64,000 nucleotides of DNA from Mesostigma viride (GCA_009746045.1 RPFO01000253.1:2902975-2966974), one strand, 5' to 3'. Positions 42,206 to 56,275 are shown, numbered from the stretch's first letter. A program made the numbers and translations. The notes: generated from the letters alone by a model not told the origin.

Positions 42206-43699
42206 ACGCCGCGTTTGCTACAGTCTACAGAAATCACCTCATCTCGCGGACCTGCAGCGTCTGCTATCGCACACTGAGTGGTGGCACTCATAGAACTCGG
42301 TTGCCCCATTGCTCGAGCTAGCGTGTAAGTGCCCTCACTGCCCGGCCCTAACCCCAGCACTACTGAATGTCAACATGGATTTGCCTGCGCACAAAACCTT
42401 CGTACCTTCACGTTTTACCTTCCGTTGCCATCGGCAGGTTTCGGCGCAAAATTTGAATTTGGGGCACGGGTACTGGACCTTGTAGCGAAAGATTGGTGTC
42501 CAATTGATTCCATTCCCAACTCCCAAGCTGTGGGCCGCCGTCGACCGCAGTCTGAACGGTACGGCGAGGAGGTACGAGGCCACGCCAGCAGCAAGCGGTC
42601 CCAGCCAAGCGATACTAGAGAGTCATGGAATTTTATGATCCATTGGTTACTACTCGTGTAGAAAGGCGTCGTCTCCTATCGGATGACCGGCAAAAATTCA
42701 CCTGAATGACGACAGGAAGTGGGCAGTATGTGGCGATATCAAGTTGTAGTAGACAAGTTTCTCGCAAACGTGTGTGGTAAGAATTGCATTGTTCAGCGCT
42801 GTAGGAACTGATCTTTAGTAGACGGCCTCGCATGGGCATAAACTGACTGACTGATCACTGATGACTGACAGACGGCCGCGAATGTGTGGACAATTATAAT
42901 AGGCGACGGCGACGACCGTACCGTTCTCTCATCTCTGCACACGCCGGTTGCCCGACAGAGCTCAGCAGAAAATTGCGAGTTTGCGACTTCTCAAATTTTG
43001 CGAGCCATGCTCCCTGTGGTTGCGCGGGTGTTACCGTTGAAGTTCAACGACGAAAAGTGAAAGACCTTGACCTTGCACACTGCTCTCAGCTCTGCCATAC
43101 GCACAGATGGTGGCCGGGAAGGCTGGAACGGAGCTGCGATCGGCTCGCTGCCAAGGCGGGATTATGCGACTTTTCCAGCAATGTCGATATTGTAGGAACG
43201 ACGTATTGATAGGAATAGGAGCATAGACTCACTGATGACCGTCGAGATTTATGTAGCAATTAGGTCGCCATTTTTTTGTGAAATTAGTAGCTAGCTCAGA
43301 CAGGGCCAGAAGTAGCCATCGGGGGACAAACACAGGCATGGTCTAGAAATAAGGTTTAATCGATCTGTTCGCTCAGTGGTAGGCACAGCCCAAATCGGAC
43401 ATCCAGAAGCTGCCAACTCTTCACCATTTGAGGTGAGCAAGTAATTCTTGGTCTGAAATACTGACAGCTTTGCATCGACTTTAACATGCCGTACGCACGA
43501 AGTGGCATTTTCATGCATCCCCCTAGGGCCTAGGCTGCCATGGGCCGCTCAGTTCTATGCCAAGTTAGCCATGCTTTCATGAAGTGCTGCAGCAGTTTCA
43601 TATATAGATGGTCCAAGTGTACCATGCGAACCAAATATGGTTCAATGTTCGTGAAGGGCATCAATATGATCATGTATGACACCGTCTGCTCTTGCGTCA
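42206..43699. other. Central part of CACTA-like copy 1
   Basis: Only short frames and no transposase. 42285-42360 and 42600-42660 are similar to 54000-54110 and 54215-54285 in the second CACTA-like element, showing a shared core. Confidence 0.6.
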
Positions 43700-44945
<1,246 letters not shown>

Positions 44946-44999
44946 TCTTGCACGCCATGGGCCCATGCATGGTGCTTGAGTGGACCTGGCTGGCTTTTA

Positions 45000-45335
45000 T
45001 CAGATTTCTGCGCCGTTTTATAATACTCATTTTATCAGAATCTGTATTTTTTATCCAATTCTATCAGATTTTATCAGACTCTGTATTTTTTATCCGATTC
45101 TATCAGATTTTATCAGACTAGATATTTTTTAATCTATTTTTTCAGAATTTTATCAGATTTTATCAGAGATTATCTACACTTTGTGTTTTTTTATCAGAAT
45201 ATCAGATTTTCTCTACAAATTTTGTCAGAATTTTATCATCTACCATCAGAATTTTATCTATTTTGTCAGAATTTTCTGATAAAAATATCTACACTCTGAT
45301 AAATTCTGATGAAATTAGGTAATTTTATCAGAACC
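45000..45335 (-). repeat. Right subterminal repeat array of CACTA-like copy 1
   Basis: ATTTTATCAGA words in the orientation opposite to the left array, as expected for the second end. Confidence 0.8.
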
Positions 45336-45349
45336 GAGTTCCTAGTGCA

Positions 45350-45434
45350 CACGACGCAATTCAGGCGAAATTGAACCACCAGCAGACTGCCGAGGAAACC
45401 GGAAATTCTGCTGCCGTTGTTCTTCCTGCACCAT
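45350..45434 (-). pseudogene. Unknown ORF upstream of gag, 5' part
   Basis: An ATG at 45434 (minus) starts an MVQEEQRQQNF frame that reaches the CACTA-like insertion at 45347. If the insertion and one CA duplicate are ignored, it continues in frame into 40369 (ELRR then VVRDLSLLL). It lies ~95 bp inside the 5' LTR boundary. Confidence 0.5.
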
Positions 45435-45527
45435 TCGACACCTGACGAGCTTCTCGCGTCGTCAACGCTGCACGCAGCAAACAGCAACGACCCTCCTGGC
45501 CGTTCCGTCGAGACTGCTTGTAATTTG

Positions 45528-46223
45528 AGTTAACGTTTTTATAACCGCAATGTATAAGGATATGGTTGCAATGCAGCAATGTGTGAATATGGTTGGAAAC
45601 GGAGCTTTGTTTAAATTGGATAATGTTACAGCGCTCACCCACTTGAGGCTTGTACACGAGTTTGCCAAGTCAAGGCAACACACGTGAGGCGGGCTCGCAA
45701 GAGATGCCCAATTGGCACTGGCCTATTCTTTATATACTTGTGCACTGTGCTTGCTAATCCTGAGCAGCCTAGGAGGCCTGCTCAGTAATAACACTCCCGG
45801 TACAGTATTCACTACCTGTACAGCGCCCAGTTCCTATACAGTAGGTCTGCCATACAGGCACAGTGACCACAGAGCACAGTCCACAGTGACTATTGCATCT
45901 GCACCTAGAAGTCCAGGACTAAGCCTGCGGTACCAACAGACCACAGGTTAAGGTTCCTATTTCCTGCGTACGACGTATTAATCCAATACCGTCGTAGGTT
46001 CAGCACCTAATTCCTGTCAGCCCAGGAATTACTGTCGACCCCATATGTCGTCGGCAAATATTCACTTCCGACTTAGACGAACAGCCGGCTCGCGCTCGCG
46101 CGCGACCGGGAAGTCGGAACGCCATAACTTTCTTGATACTTGTCGGAATGAACTCGTTCCGGTGCCGCTGGAATCGCAGAGATATGCCGAATCAGGAGCA
46201 CGCCAATGCGCTTGGCGTTAACT
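45528..46223 (-). repeat. 5' LTR (minus-strand copia-type element)
   Basis: 696 bp, matching 29796-30478 with few substitutions and one 12-bp duplication. Followed at 46224-46228 by the ATATC target duplicate. Confidence 0.93.
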
Positions 46224-46228
46224 ATATC

Positions 46229-48549
46229 GGCAGAACTAGGTCTGAGGCGTTTATAGCCGGTGTCTCATGGTTGTAGTAGGGGTACATCTGAGCAGATATT
46301 ATTATTATTGGTGAGGCGCCATCGCCAAGATGCTAAGCATGCATAGCGCTGAATATCCTGGATACCGTTTGCCTCATGTATAATTTGGGCATCCCATCGC
46401 TGATTTCCTTTTTATTCTCGCATTAATTCTTAGACAAAGGCGCCTGGGCCTAGCTAGGCGCATGGCTCGCACAGATCAGGTAGACACATCAGATAGATAG
46501 AGTATAGCAGGCACCATTCAAGCCCACACCGTCCAGGCGATATGTCCTCACCATAAGTAAGTTCTTGCGTGACGTGCACATCAATTAATAAATAAAAACA
46601 CGTGCTCTTGTCGGGGAGCCGCGGAGCACCAGAGACTGTGCTTTTTATCCCTGTATATGCACTGCAGGGAAAGCCTGGGGCAGAGACCCCCAGGTTTTCC
46701 CTTCATGCCATAGGCATGCCTCAGCAGCAATCAGATACGATTAAACGATCCGGCAAATTCTGTGGGTGCAATAAGACCCGCATTAGCATATCATGTTACA
46801 AGGAGAGCGTGGGCAAGCAAGCGGAGCGAAGCGATGGACGTAGCATGGCTGGCTGTGCGTTAACTGTGCTATAGATATTGCTAAGCTATAAAAGGTATGG
46901 CTGGTTGTCTACTACCATTAATAGCGTTGCACAACAACGGCAGGTGTCCAGGTATGAGGGCTGGGCATACATGGCTACTGCATTCATGGCAACAGTGGCT
47001 ACAATTTGGCGGCACGACCAGCTACCTATGGTTACAAGGGCTAATCTAGCCCGCGGGGGCATCCGCATCTTGTGGTTGATCCGTCAGGTCCCCGCGCCCC
47101 TCCAGTAGACCTTGGGTTTCTGGGGATCTTGCTTGCATGGCGAAGGTATTCCGGCCACAGGTAGCCTCCCTGCTGCTGTTGAGCGGGGGTCAGGTCGTCG
47201 TCCAGCGTCCAGGTGAAGTCGTGCAACCTCTGAATTGCGACCAATTCTCGTGAGGACCCGGCCGCTTATCCGATCCGTGGAGTGGAGGGTACGTGCATAG
47301 GCAGGACTGGTGCATGATGGGGGAGCTGCCTTGTCCCGTGAGTGGGGAAGGCGGTGGCACCCACACAGTTCTACTTCACCTGCCAGGCCCATGAGGGTAT
47401 AAGAAGCTTGTTCTTGAGGTCGTCAGCAAGAGAGGTCAGTGACGTCTCCCCTGGCTCCTAGCTGGCGGGGAAATGACGCAGCACCACTCGGCACTCGGCT
47501 CTCGCGGCGGGAGAGATCGGTGGCCTCCCGTTGTTCCGCCTGGCGGTGGGCTTTCAGCTCCTGGAGTTTCGTGGCGAAGGCGTCGGTGGTCGAGGCGGTC
47601 GCTGACCACACACAGGTCGGCATAGAAGAGCAGCAGAAGGTCGCCAGCATCCTGCCAGGCACCTAGCGCATGGCCGCCGGGGCTGGGTTGCGATGGTGGC
47701 CGTCTGCGCCACGATCACTGGGACCTGCGTGGCCAGGGCCTCGGTGTGGGTGGTGATGGCCTCAACTGAGCTTCTCAGTTGATGAGCACGCCGCACTTGC
47801 CTTCCACCTGGTTGAGGCGGGAGAGCTAGTAGGCCCAGCATGCGCATGTAAGAGGCCTACGCCGCGCGGTCTGCAGCGCCGTGAGCTGAGGTTGAAGCGT
47901 GTGGGCGACCTTGGTTCCGCATTGGAGACCTTGGCCTCCACCGTGTTAATTAAGCGCCGTGGTCAGTGATGTCATCTTCTCGGCCAACAGCCAGGTCACG
48001 GGCTCCTCCAGCACTCCTCAGATCGATGTCGTCCTTGCAGAAGAGGGAGGAAGTGGCCGATGTGGCTGCCGGCTGCGCCGCCGGGCTGGTTTGCGGAGCT
48101 TAGCGATGATTAATGTCGTTTGCGCAGAGCTGCATGGAAGATGCTGCATGGTCGATCAAGATAATCGTGCGGAGTTGCACGTCGGCTAAGTCAGTGTAGA
48201 GCTAAGACAGGTTTTCATTGTAATCAATATCCTCCCCCTCCGCGGGCATAAAGAGCTTCCGTTCCTTCACAGGGAGCTTGATGTCAGATCTGGAGGCATT
48301 ACCTCCACCGGACAGAAATGTAGCCCAATAGTCGAAGAAGGTGAAGCGTTCCGTCTTGGCGGGGAGCCAACGGCTATATCATGGGTGTTTGTGGCAAGGT
48401 TTCTTGGGCGGGCAAGGCGCTCGGCGATGGGTTGGCGGGTAATCCAGGCGGCTGAGCAAGGGCTTCAGGGCGATCTCGAGCCGCTAGGGTTGGGCTGGGA
48501 GCTGGGAAGCTGTTCCAGCTCCATTTCCATGCCTCGTTTAGCTTTTGGA
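46229..48549. other. Unassigned region
   Basis: About 2.3 kb without a recognised gene. It contains a (TTA)n run near 46297-46310. On the minus strand at about 47040-47850 there are overlapping short frames with a charged helical segment (LQELKAHRQAEQREATDLSRRES) that may be decayed coding DNA, possibly a Gag-like remnant; I cannot identify it. Confidence 0.4.
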
Positions 48550-49449
48550 GTCGTCATATATATTTTAAAAATATAATTACTTACAACAGAGTGAAATCAC
48601 TCAAACCAAAGCAAACGCCCAGCTATAAACCTATATACAGAGCCATGTCAAAGCTCTATACTACGATAAGACCAATGGAAACGCCTAACGGGAGGAACCT
48701 AATAGCCCTGCTGCACCGCAAAATCAGCCCGCGTACGGCGGAGCATGATGTCAGCCATGGCCCGAGTCAGCGCCACCGACAAGCGCTGACGCCAATATGA
48801 CGTCCAGGTCCGCGCCGACCATGGGGCCCGCTGGCCCTCCAGGTCCAGCCGGTCCTCCCGGAGCCGGCAACACTCCTTGAAGAAGGCGGAGGTCAGGGGC
48901 CCCATGGCCCCAAACTCCTCCAGGACAAAGGGCACCACACGATGGTGCCCGACGTCGCCGTAGGCCAGGAGCTTGGCCCGCTCCGCCCGGTCCGCCGTGT
49001 AACCTGCCGTGAGGGAGGCCCCAGCCACGTGGCTAAGAGCCAAGGGCCGCGCCACCGAAACGTCAATAAGCAGATGCCGGCCACCCCCCTCAAAGTCCAG
49101 CACCACGATGTCAGGCCGGTGGTTGGGGGAATAGAAGGCAGCGCCATCCGCATCCTCGGACCGGATGTTCGCGTGGGGGAAAACCGACCGAATCATGGCG
49201 AGCACCACCGTCAGGAGGACAGTGTGCAAATACAAATACCAATTCTGATTCTGTTGGCCCCCCATGCAGGAAAGGTAGTGAGTCCCCGTGGGATCCAGCG
49301 GCTGCCCACAGCTACCACAAGGCCGCCCGGCCGGAACAAGAGGCTGCGGGGCAAATAGCTGGTGCCGGAGCGCCACCGAGTAGTGGCTGGGAGCCAAGGC
49401 TAATGGGGGGGCACGTCATATATATAATAATATAAGTCGTCATATATAT
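48550..49449 (-). mobile_element. 5'-truncated LINE with 14-bp target duplications
   Basis: Identical GTCGTCATATATAT words at 48550-48563 and 49436-49449 flank the insert. On the minus strand the coding fragment is followed by an A/T-rich tail next to the left duplicate, as expected of target-primed insertion. A third similar word (CACGTCATATATAT, 49411-49424) makes the right edge slightly ambiguous. Confidence 0.7.
48699..49397 (-). CDS. LINE C-terminus: zinc knuckle and restriction-like endonuclease
   Basis: About 230 residues with CGSCGQPLDPTGTHYLSC (a C-x2-C...H-x4-C knuckle). Then comes a core with RPDIVVLDFEGG and HLLIDVSVARP, matching the PD...D pattern of the restriction-like endonuclease that follows RT in R2-type and some algal LINEs. 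The RT domain is missing upstream because of truncation. The end (LTRAMADIMLRRTRADF) is basic and helical. A decayed copy of a related family is possible, but the frame is intact across this segment. Confidence 0.72.
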   Translation of the reverse strand: MAPSHYSVALRHQLFAPQPLVPAGRPCGSCGQPLDPTGTHYLSCMGGQQNQNWYLYLHTVLLTVVLAMIRSVFPHANIRSEDADGAAFYSPNHRPDIVVLDFEGGGRHLLIDVSVARPLALSHVAGASLTAGYTADRAERAKLLAYGDVGHHRVVPFVLEEFGAMGPLTSAFFKECCRLREDRLDLEGQRAPWSARTWTSYWRQRLSVALTRAMADIMLRRTRADFAVQQGY

Positions 49450-49505
49450 AGCGATCTGCAGGCCATGAGCTGTGACCGGTGCCCGGAAACTCACTGCCAG
49501 CGGGT

Positions 49506-50930
49506 TGTCACGGACGCGCGCTATGTCATCCGGGCGCCCACTATGCACAAGACCGGTGACGTGCGCAAGGAATTTGTCTTCTACGCATTTTCGACAAAGG
49601 CTAGTGACCGGGGGGGGACACTAGCACTTGCAGCATAAGAGCGGACGAAAGTGTACGTGCACGCGCGCCGGGCCAGGCACAGCTGGGCGCGCAGCACTGA
49701 CTTGAGCGGACGGCAGCACAAGTGTGCAGCGTCGAGAGGATCATACGCGTGTTAGTGGACAGCTGGAGCTGAAGCTGGACTGCTGGACTTCAACAGCGCC
49801 GAGGCTATTGACAGGCCAGGTGTCTTTGTGGTGTAGAATAGCGGGTCAACGTTATGAGGACTGGACAGAAAATGGAAAAGGACAATTTGCGGTGCGGAGC
49901 CAGATCGCTGGAATGAATGCGAAATCGCTGGCAGCCCTAAAAAGGGATTTCTTCTAGAAAGGAACGATTAGACGCAATGTTTGCTGGGCCACTCACACGC
50001 AAGGTGTGAGCGTGCAGATTGTCTGAAGGATATTATGCTTCGACCTTGCTGGACGTGACTCAATGTCGGACATTCCCAGGGACAGAAATGCCGGAGCCTC
50101 TAGGAGATGAGATCGGCAACAGGGTAGCAATTTAGATTTGTCGGGATGCCTTCCTGCTTTTGTTGGCATGTGTGGTAGAAAGCCAGGACGGCAACTGGAA
50201 TGCGGTTTCTATTCGCATGGTTCAGGCAGCAAGATAGTTTTGGCATTCCTGGCTGGACTGACAAGTGTGGCGTGTGTCATGCGTGTGGCATGACGAATGG
50301 TTTGGTTCATAGTCGAAGAGGACTCTCACGCAGCGTGTAGTCTCTTCGAGTCTCTCGTTAGTGGCCTTCGTGTTTCTCCCTTTCCTTGGGAGCAAGGCCG
50401 GTAGCATGTCATGGAGCGCTGCCTAACTGCGGGCTCGTGAGCATGGAGTGCATCGATATTGAGACTATCAACGTGTTGTAATTGTATTAACTTTCTCAAT
50501 AAACTCCGCATGTGCGGCTTCATCATCAGACTGTGCAAAGTGTGTGTTTTGAAAGCATTATTCTATAGCAGGGGAGGCAATAAGGTGGTTATCAGGCACG
50601 AGGGACAGTTCCTTGTCCTCGGCTGAGAGCCCTCCTTTCTTTACTCGAAGAGACTACCCGGTAGTCTGCTTCCTTCTGTTCGAAGCCAAGACGTTGGCTT
50701 TAGTGTTTAGCAACCATCAGCAGTACAGGGAACGGCCTGGCTGACAGTTTGTAAAGGAAGTGTCTTGAGACAGATTTTAAGAAAATAGAACTAGCCAGAA
50801 TTTGCTGGCTCTTGTCTTTTTCTGGCAGGCTAGTCGAGTCGTTATCCTTGACACCTGTTATAAAGCCTTTGGTTGTTGCTTCTTCTCAGCGAAACCTAGG
50901 CTTGTTGGTTCTTGTTTTGCCCATCGGTCA
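49506..50930 (+). repeat. 5' LTR of gypsy-DNMT element (3' edge approximate)
   Basis: Its start is fixed by identity with 63622-64000, which begins TGTCACGG. Its end is not fixed because the second copy is truncated. It must lie before the gag ATG at 50942. A CTCAATAAA word near 50493 could be the polyadenylation signal. I could not identify a tRNA primer site with confidence. Confidence 0.8.
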
Positions 50931-50941
50931 GCTGGTGCATG

Positions 50942-51307
50942 CCACTGACGCGAGCGCAGACTCGAGCCATGGCAGATGCAAATAGAGCAGATGCCGACAC
51001 GTCCGCTCCGGGGTCGAATGGCGGGATTCCTCCCGCCGTACCCGCAGTGGGTGAGAGTCGCGACCAAGAAGCGCCGCTGAGTATGGTGGCGCTGTTCGCG
51101 CAGATGCAAGCGCAGATGCAGCAACAGTCGCAACAGTTGCAGCAGCAATTGGCGCTGCAGATGCGGGAAGTGACCGACAGATTGGTGGCCGTAGAGGGTC
51201 GTCATCTGCAGTCCACACCATGGGACGGGCAGGCATCGATGCCGGGCCCCAGTGGTGTTGCCGCGGAGCCGATCGAGGGAGCGGGACCAGCCGCCAACCT
51301 CAGGTAA
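50942..51307 (+). CDS. gag: Gag N-terminal part (gypsy-DNMT element)
   Basis: It starts MPLTRAQTRAMADANRADAD at an ATG just inside the element. A Gln-rich coiled-coil-like helix follows (MQAQMQQQSQQLQQQLALQM). The frame stops at 51307, while a compatible Gag frame continues from about 51252 in the next phase, so one small indel separates them. Confidence 0.7.
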   Translation, partial: PLTRAQTRAMADANRADADTSAPGSNGGIPPAVPAVGESRDQEAPLSMVALFAQMQAQMQQQSQQLQQQLALQMREVTDRLVAVEGRHLQSTPWDGQASMPGPSGVAAEPIEGAGPAANLR

Positions 51308-51635
51308 TGCGGCGGGAAGGGCTTCGATGGAACCGGGGGTTTTGGCTGGGTCGCTAACCCAACACGACTTGCTTGGTGAGGCGGATGGTCAGCCACGGGG
51401 CGAGTATACGCTGGCGCCCAGGCGCCTGCCTTTCGATCAAGCGCGAGACGGATTGCACGAGGAGAACGGGGCAGGGCTGGCGCGCGCGATGGACCCACAC
51501 AGGGGTGCACCAGGACGCATGCTGCCAGGCGGGGCCTCAATTCCGTTTGGGCGAGGCGGTGGGGCGCTGACCGGCGGGTCGACTGCACGGTGGTCAAGTG
51601 TGCCAATCGGGCGCATTCCGCCCATGGAGGACATA
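51252..51635 (+). CDS. gag: Gag middle part, ending at transposon junction
   Basis: A Gly/Pro/Arg-rich linker region that runs in frame to ATGGAGGACATA at 51635. There the CACTA-like element interrupts it. The same frame resumes at 56292. Confidence 0.7.
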
Positions 51636-51654
51636 CACTAGGAAGTCGGAAAAA

Positions 51655-52010
51655 ATTCGTCCTGAGATCTCTTGAGATTCTCCTGAGTTTTTTTTTGACA
51701 AATCTTGAGAAATCCTGAGAAATCCTGAGATGTCCTGAGAATATCTTGAGATTGTCCTGAGATTAATCCTGAGTTTTCCTGAGATTGTCCTGAGATTCAT
51801 CCTGATATTTCGTCTTCACAAAATCTGGTAAGTGCACACCTCGGGTCCTGAGATTCTGGTGAAAAACTCAGGACAATCTCAGGACAAAATCTCAGGACAA
51901 TCTCAGGACAAAATCTCAGGACAATCTCAGGACAAAAAAACGAGTAGAATCTCAGGACAAAATCTCAGGACAATCTCAGGACAAAAAAACGAGTAGAATC
52001 TCAAGAAAAT
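51655..52010 (+). repeat. Left subterminal array of CACTA-like copy 2
   Basis: First CCTGAGA(T)-type words, then AATCTCAGGACA repeats from about 51860. The latter form a near-perfect tandem unit (ATCTCAGGACAA) in many copies. Confidence 0.8.
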
Positions 52011-52609
52011 CAAGAACATGCACAGGCGAATTCTCCAGCCATTCTGGGACAAAAAAATGGTGTTATCAGGGACCGTCAGAAATACGACAATGCAAGATGA
52101 TTACAATAGGGGCATGACTCACAATCAGTGCATTTATTACATTGATAAATATTATTTAAAAAATCTTTTATTCATAGGCAAAAAATAAATCACAACAAAA
52201 AGAGGATTGCTTCTTCATCGTTTGGCAGATCTTGTAGATCATTTGGTTCTTCATATACTCTGCCAAACTGTGCTTCGTTGCACATTTACCTGCACGCATA
52301 AACCAGGAAGAGGGAAAAACAGCATTAAACAGGACCATGATTAGAAACGCTGGGCTGCAGCATGTGCACATGTACATCTAACCAGACCAAAGGCATAGCA
52401 AACAACATCATGCTCGGCATAAAAAAAGATACTTCTGACTGGTACAAAACATTGAAAGGGTGACCCAAGTGAAAGCCTAGCACCGCCATTATTGAGATGT
52501 GCAAGACCAAGAAACCACGACATTGCATATGACCGATGCATTGAAAAAGGGAAAACACGTTTATTAACTGTGAAGCTCCAGGGTAACTAGACTAAATTTC
52601 TTCAGGGCA

Positions 52610-53190
52610 AGGGACTAATTGAATTCAGCAAGCAAGCGTACATGCGCGCAAGGACGAGAGTCGCTAAATAAGGAAGCAAGGGCCTAACAAAGGAAGCAAG
52701 GGACTGATTAGATTCAGCAAGCAAGCAATTGCAAGCATGCAAGGAAGAGGGGCTAACAAAGGAAGCAAGGGCCTAACAAAGGAATCAGGGGACTGATTCC
52801 ATTCAGCAAGTGGTCAAGCATGCAGGGAAGGAACGGCCTAACCAAGTAGGCAAGGTCATATCAAAGGAAGCAAGGCATTAATTAAATTCAGCAAGCATGC
52901 GAGGAAGAGTGGCTTACAAAGGAAGCATGGGACTAAGAAAGGAAGCAAGGGACTAATTACATTCAGGAAGCACGCATGCAAGGAAGCAAGGGAATAAAGC
53001 AAGGAACTAATCAAATTCAGCAAGCGGCTAAACAACCAAGCAAGGGCCTAATCAAGGAAGAAAGCAACCACGCAAAGAAGCAAGCAAGCACGCAAAGACG
53101 GAAACAAGCATGCAAGGAAGCAAGGGGTTTATCAAACTCAGCAAGCAAGCATGCAAGGAAGCAAGGAGCAAGTGAGGGACCAAGGGACTA
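52610..53190 (+). repeat. Degenerate minisatellite (AGGAAGCAAGGG / ATTCAGCAAGCAAGC)
   Basis: Irregular alternation of GGAAGCAAGGGACTAAT and ATTCAGCAAGCAAGCATG words. Spacing and sequence vary, so this is not a CRISPR array. Confidence 0.8.
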
Positions 53191-55042
53191 ATCAACTTTA
53201 TGACACTTACCACGCAGAAGGGACAACCTCATGACCGCGGAGAAGATAACATTCCGTCCCTCCTGTTGCGATTGCAAAGGGGAGAAAGAATAGTAGTGAT
53301 GTAAGGAATGAATTCCAGTGCAAAATTAGGAAAATACCTTCAATAACAAAGCTAGTAAGTAGGCAAGGTAATTAAAAAGTAGGTAGCAAACTGATGACAA
53401 CATGCACATACTCACGCATGGACCAACCAAGTTAGTATCTAATCTACTATGTGGCTTATGAGGAAGCACCATGAAACATTTGACCTTACTGGCTTCATCA
53501 GAACACGTCTAGATGCTTTTCCTTTGCAAAGATAGTCGCAATTGACGCTTGGGGCTTGCATGGGATTCAGGTCTGCATGGACGTGCTTTGACAACAAACG
53601 GGCATGTACGCACAAAAATGCCCAAGGACGGTACTTCATGATGGTCATCTTCATGAACTTGACCACGCATGTAAGAGGACAAGAAATCAAGTATTCAGAG
53701 TTCATGCTATACTAAGAAACCAGCTTTTGCTCAGAATGCCGCTTTTGCGGTCTATGGGCCTTCCAATGCAACTGCCAAGCAATTCTCATAAGTATCCTTG
53801 CTCAGCTACGCAGTTGCTCATTTTCCCGGCTCCATTCCTCTTCGATCACAGCCTGTCCATGACGGCCTTGTAGGTTTTGGATAGCTCCAGAATCTCGCTC
53901 TGTTTATTCTCCGTTACTTATGTCACTCACATGTCGTCGCTACTAGAACCGCTTCTAGTGCGGTTCTCGCTGCCACCCCTGCTGCCACACCTGCAGCGCT
54001 TGTTATTCGGTGGTTGCATTCATTGGTTACGTATGGAAATCGGTTGCCCCATCGCTCGAGCTAGCGTGTATGTGCCCTCACTGCCCGCTAGCCCCAGCAC
54101 TGACTTGACTGCGAACAACGGCTAGGGCTACGTCAAACGCGTTTTTTTGAATTTGCGCAAAAAAAAAGATTGCGACTAGGTCACATCCGTAGCCAGCGGC
54201 AGGCGGAATGTCTCGAGTGATTCCAGCCAAGCGATCTTCCGTATTGTCATGACATCTTACCTTTCCACTGGTTACTACTTGTCTCAAAGCCTTTTAGAAC
54301 GGTCGGAGCCGCAAACTGCCGATAAATTTACAGGTACAGTAACTAGTATTCACCAATGAAAGCCACAGGCATTTAAAAAACCGCCGTCCTGCCAGACCCT
54401 AGAAAACGCTTGGTCCTGACTTTGCCGGACAACCATTGGAGCAGGTTATAAAGTGCGACAACGATTTCTGATTGTTGGCTGACAGACTGACAGCCGACAA
54501 TTATTAACGCAAAGTCACTAAAGCAATTAGGCAGTGAGAACATTCTACAAAAGAGCTCTTAGTTCGGGCTTTATATAAGTAGTACCTGCCTGTTAAAAAT
54601 TGGAACAAGGATACGGTTCCGGCATCCGTTTATTCCGAAGCCGGTACGGGCAAGGCTAGGGAACCGGCGTGGGAATAAACTGAACTGAACATAACTGAAA
54701 TAAAGGCCGTTATGGTGCCGTGAAATAGCCGCATGACGACAGTGCCGTTCCAAACTTTCAACTTCGCGCCCTACCTCTCTTAACCGTTACCTGGTAGACC
54801 GTTGGTCCAACGAGCGAAAAATTTAGAAAGGTTGCGATTAGGCAACGCGACCTTGCACGTAGCCGCACCCATGAACGCCTTCAGCAGCCATGTTAGGCAA
54901 CACAACCCTGCACCTAGCCGCACCATTCCATAAACGCCTTCATCAGCCATGTTAGGCCGGAATAGACACGGCATTTCCACTTTGGGTCTCGCACTAGTCA
55001 AGTCACTTGCTCAGATAGTATATCACTAGCTCTGACCCGCCT
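53191..55042. other. Core of CACTA-like copy 2
   Basis: No transposase or other domain. It contains a ~60-bp tandem duplication at about 54836-54955 (GTTAGGCAAC...CCTTCA(G/T)CAGCCAT) and segments shared with copy 1. Confidence 0.55.
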
Positions 55043-55432
55043 TCAAGCGGTTTGGTAGTGCAGCGGCTGTGTGTGGTTCTACCAAACGACTTTCAGAAAT
55101 ATGTGCCTACTCCATGGCCCCATCGCGGCAAGTAGCGGGAGCGCTTGCAGAATGTAAGTGATGCTGCGCCTATACCGAACCCCGTCTTTGCCGCCATGAA
55201 CCATGACTCCGGACGGAGCTGCGATGACGTAAAGATGGTTGAAGGTCGCGGGTTGCTGTTCTGTAGTTGCCCCAATGCTGTTCTGTAGTGCTCCGATTGA
55301 TGTGAGCTGATAGCGGCCTCTTCAATACCTTGAGTTTTGCACGTGCTCACGTGGGGCCATGGAGTAGGCACATATTTCTCAAAGTCGTTTGGTAGAACCA
55401 CACACAGCCGCTGCACTACCAAACCGCTCGCG
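55043..55432. repeat. ~85-bp inverted repeat inside CACTA-like copy 2
   Basis: 55043-55125 (AAGCGGTTTGGTAGTGCAGC...GGCCCCATCG) is repeated in reverse at about 55347-55430, with ~220 bp between. It can form a long hairpin. Confidence 0.75.
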
Positions 55433-55979
55433 TGGCAAGAGCCGCACTGCTGGCAAGTCCATGGCAGCGGCTAGTGTCAGCGCATCGAGCCCTGATGACA
55501 TAGCTAGTGTTTCGTCGTTCAGCAGCAACGGTGAGGCATGCATTCCCTCACAAAGGAGAAGTGAGAGGCAGCGTGCTGTAGTAAATTATGCGGACAACTC
55601 TGACAGTGCTGCATACACTGATGAGGAGTGGCATTGATTATATTTCTGGCAATGATGCCTGTAATGTAACTTGTTGTGTGCTTGTCGCACTGCATTATCA
55701 AGGAGACAACCAGCGCAGGCCAGAAATCGGGAGAATCCGGACCATGCATTATATTTATTTATTTCCAATGAACATGTGTGTCAACTGCATCATTTCTGCA
55801 TCCACATATAATGCATAAGTGTCCTGTCTTCATGCACTTGAGAGTTCTCAAGTGTCATGCTCAGTGTCCTGATTTTCCTGATTTTTTGTGCCATGCTAAG
55901 TGTCCTGATTTTCCTGATTTTTTGTGCCATGCTAAGTGTCCTGATTTTCCTGATTTTTTTCTGATTCAGCGGGAAAATC

Positions 55980-56275
55980 TCAAGATCTTGAGATTTTTTG
56001 TGTTGTTTCGACATTTTTCTCAGGATCTCAGGATTTTCTCAGGATTCTCAGTGTTTCTCAGTGTCTCGCGAGACGCATCTCAGGCACTTCTCAGGACTCT
56101 CAGGAGGAAGTCCTGATATAATATCAGGATTCCTGAGAAAATCTCAGTTTTTCTCAGGATTTCTCAGGACATCTTGAGAAAAAAATCAGGATATCTCAGG
56201 AAATCCTGAGAAAATCTCAGGAAATCCTGAGAAAATCTCAGGAAATCTCAGGATTCCTGAGAAAAATCTCAGAAC
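55980..56275 (-). repeat. Right subterminal array of CACTA-like copy 2
   Basis: CTCAGGA/TCCTGAG words, dense up to the right end. Upstream, a ~45-bp unit (GTGTCCTGATTTTCCTGATT...) is repeated about three times at 55860-55965. Confidence 0.8.

Noticed and set aside
52610-53190. Repeated AGGAAGCAAGGG words as a possible array
   Set aside because: Spacing is irregular and words degenerate; it is a minisatellite.
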